This document shows positions 44,714-44,979 of a DNA stretch of 44,979 nucleotides, in pieces. Position 1 is the first letter of the stretch; every line of letters starts with the position of its first letter. The DNA comes from Mesorhizobium sp. LSHC420B00. GTDB taxonomy: Bacteria > Pseudomonadota > Alphaproteobacteria > Rhizobiales > Rhizobiaceae. The notes beneath the pieces were generated by a model that ran no database searches, had not been told where the DNA came from, and worked only from the letters and a program-made list of their open reading frames with translations. The translations under genes and the position numbers were made by a program. The stretch is from contig NZ_AYVY01000022.1 of the NCBI RefSeq assembly GCF_000503055.1, positions 90,037 through 135,015 of the forward strand. Reading direction: 5' to 3'.

Positions 44714-44979
44714 TCACCGCACCTCGAACTGCGGATCGACCGGGATCTGCATCGCAGTGACCATCTGGTTGGTCTGCCCCGCCAGTCCGATGATCGACAC
44801 CAGCTCGCCATGTTGCGCTTCGGTCATGCCCTTGGCGCGGGCTGCCGCCGTGTGCGAGTGGACGCAGTAGGAGCAGCCATTGGCGGTCGAGACGGCGATG
44901 TAGATCATCTCCTTGGTCAGCGGGTCGATGACGCTGTCCGCGACCATCACCGCCTTGAGCTGTTCCCACACCCGCTTCA
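44714..44979 (-). CDS. AhpD/carboxymuconolactone decarboxylase-like protein, 5' end cut by window edge
   Basis: At least 88 residues; the frame continues through the right edge (last visible codons Lys, Arg, Val, Trp), so the true start is outside. The redox motif ANGCSYCVHSHTAAARAKGM (CxxC followed by His) marks the AhpD-like CMD family. Members are peroxidase-linked disulfide reductases or decarboxylases. Ends 212 bp from the convergent amidohydrolase with a repeat between. Confidence 0.87.
   Translation of the reverse strand, partial: KRVWEQLKAVMVADSVIDPLTKEMIYIAVSTANGCSYCVHSHTAAARAKGMTEAQHGELVSIIGLAGQTNQMVTAMQIPVDPQFEVR

Overview
The window looks like chromosomal DNA of an alphaproteobacterium of the Rhizobiales, most likely Mesorhizobium or a close relative. 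Support comes from the high GC content, rhizobial mosaic intergenic repeats, three complete CUT2-type sugar ABC transporters, several sugar and polyol catabolic enzymes, and overlapping GTGA/ATGA gene junctions. This is inference from protein families and style; there is no rRNA or marker gene in the window. I see no tRNA, rRNA, CRISPR array, insertion sequence or phage gene.

Layout. (1) 1-1094: Xre/RES toxin-antitoxin pair on the minus strand, cut by the left edge, with a palindromic operator. (2) 1447-4690: a 28-residue membrane peptide with its own terminator; metF behind an ArsR-methyltransferase fusion regulator with a perfect 16-bp operator; then trmO and a DUF2293 gene. (3) 4722-11309, minus strand: LacI regulator, substrate-binding protein, fused double ATPase, two permeases and gluconokinase, a sugar or sugar-acid import unit with LacI-type and AT-rich operator sites. 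(4) 11478-16083: an MFS carrier, DUF3175, an IolE/MocC-like inosose dehydratase, a stand-alone LacI helix-turn-helix peptide, and a MocR-type regulator broken by one inserted base. (5) 16250-25564: a START-like protein, a DegT/StrS aminotransferase, a ChbG/YdjC deacetylase, a second ABC transporter (binding protein, permease, half-size ATPase), a Gfo/Idh/MocA dehydrogenase, a FadR-type regulator and a LysR regulator. Regions 4 and 5 together resemble a machine for an amino-cyclitol or amino-sugar. (6) 25672-27801: nitroreductase, EamA exporter, deaminase. (7) 27850-29340: a lower-GC cassette of three coupled minus-strand genes (unknown, Xre, DUF6941-like) behind a clear promoter; it looks acquired. 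(8) 29456-36220: epimerase/dehydratase, HIBADH-type dehydrogenase, repeats, a second FadR regulator nearly identical to the first, and a third ABC transporter. (9) 36490-44502: AraC regulator and a co-directional cluster with a SRPBCC protein, a molybdenum hydroxylase whose large subunit is encoded as two genes, MoxR ATPase, VWA protein and an amidohydrolase/lactonase. The right edge cuts an AhpD-like gene.

How it fits together. Regions 8 and 9 may be one catabolic system: import by the third transporter, oxidation by the Mo-hydroxylase and dehydrogenases, and ring or lactone opening by the amidohydrolase. Two intergenic regions there share a TTGT-N3-ACAA palindrome of the kind bound by FadR-subfamily GntR proteins, so the FadR pair may link regions 5 and 8. 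Substrates are not readable from the sequence.
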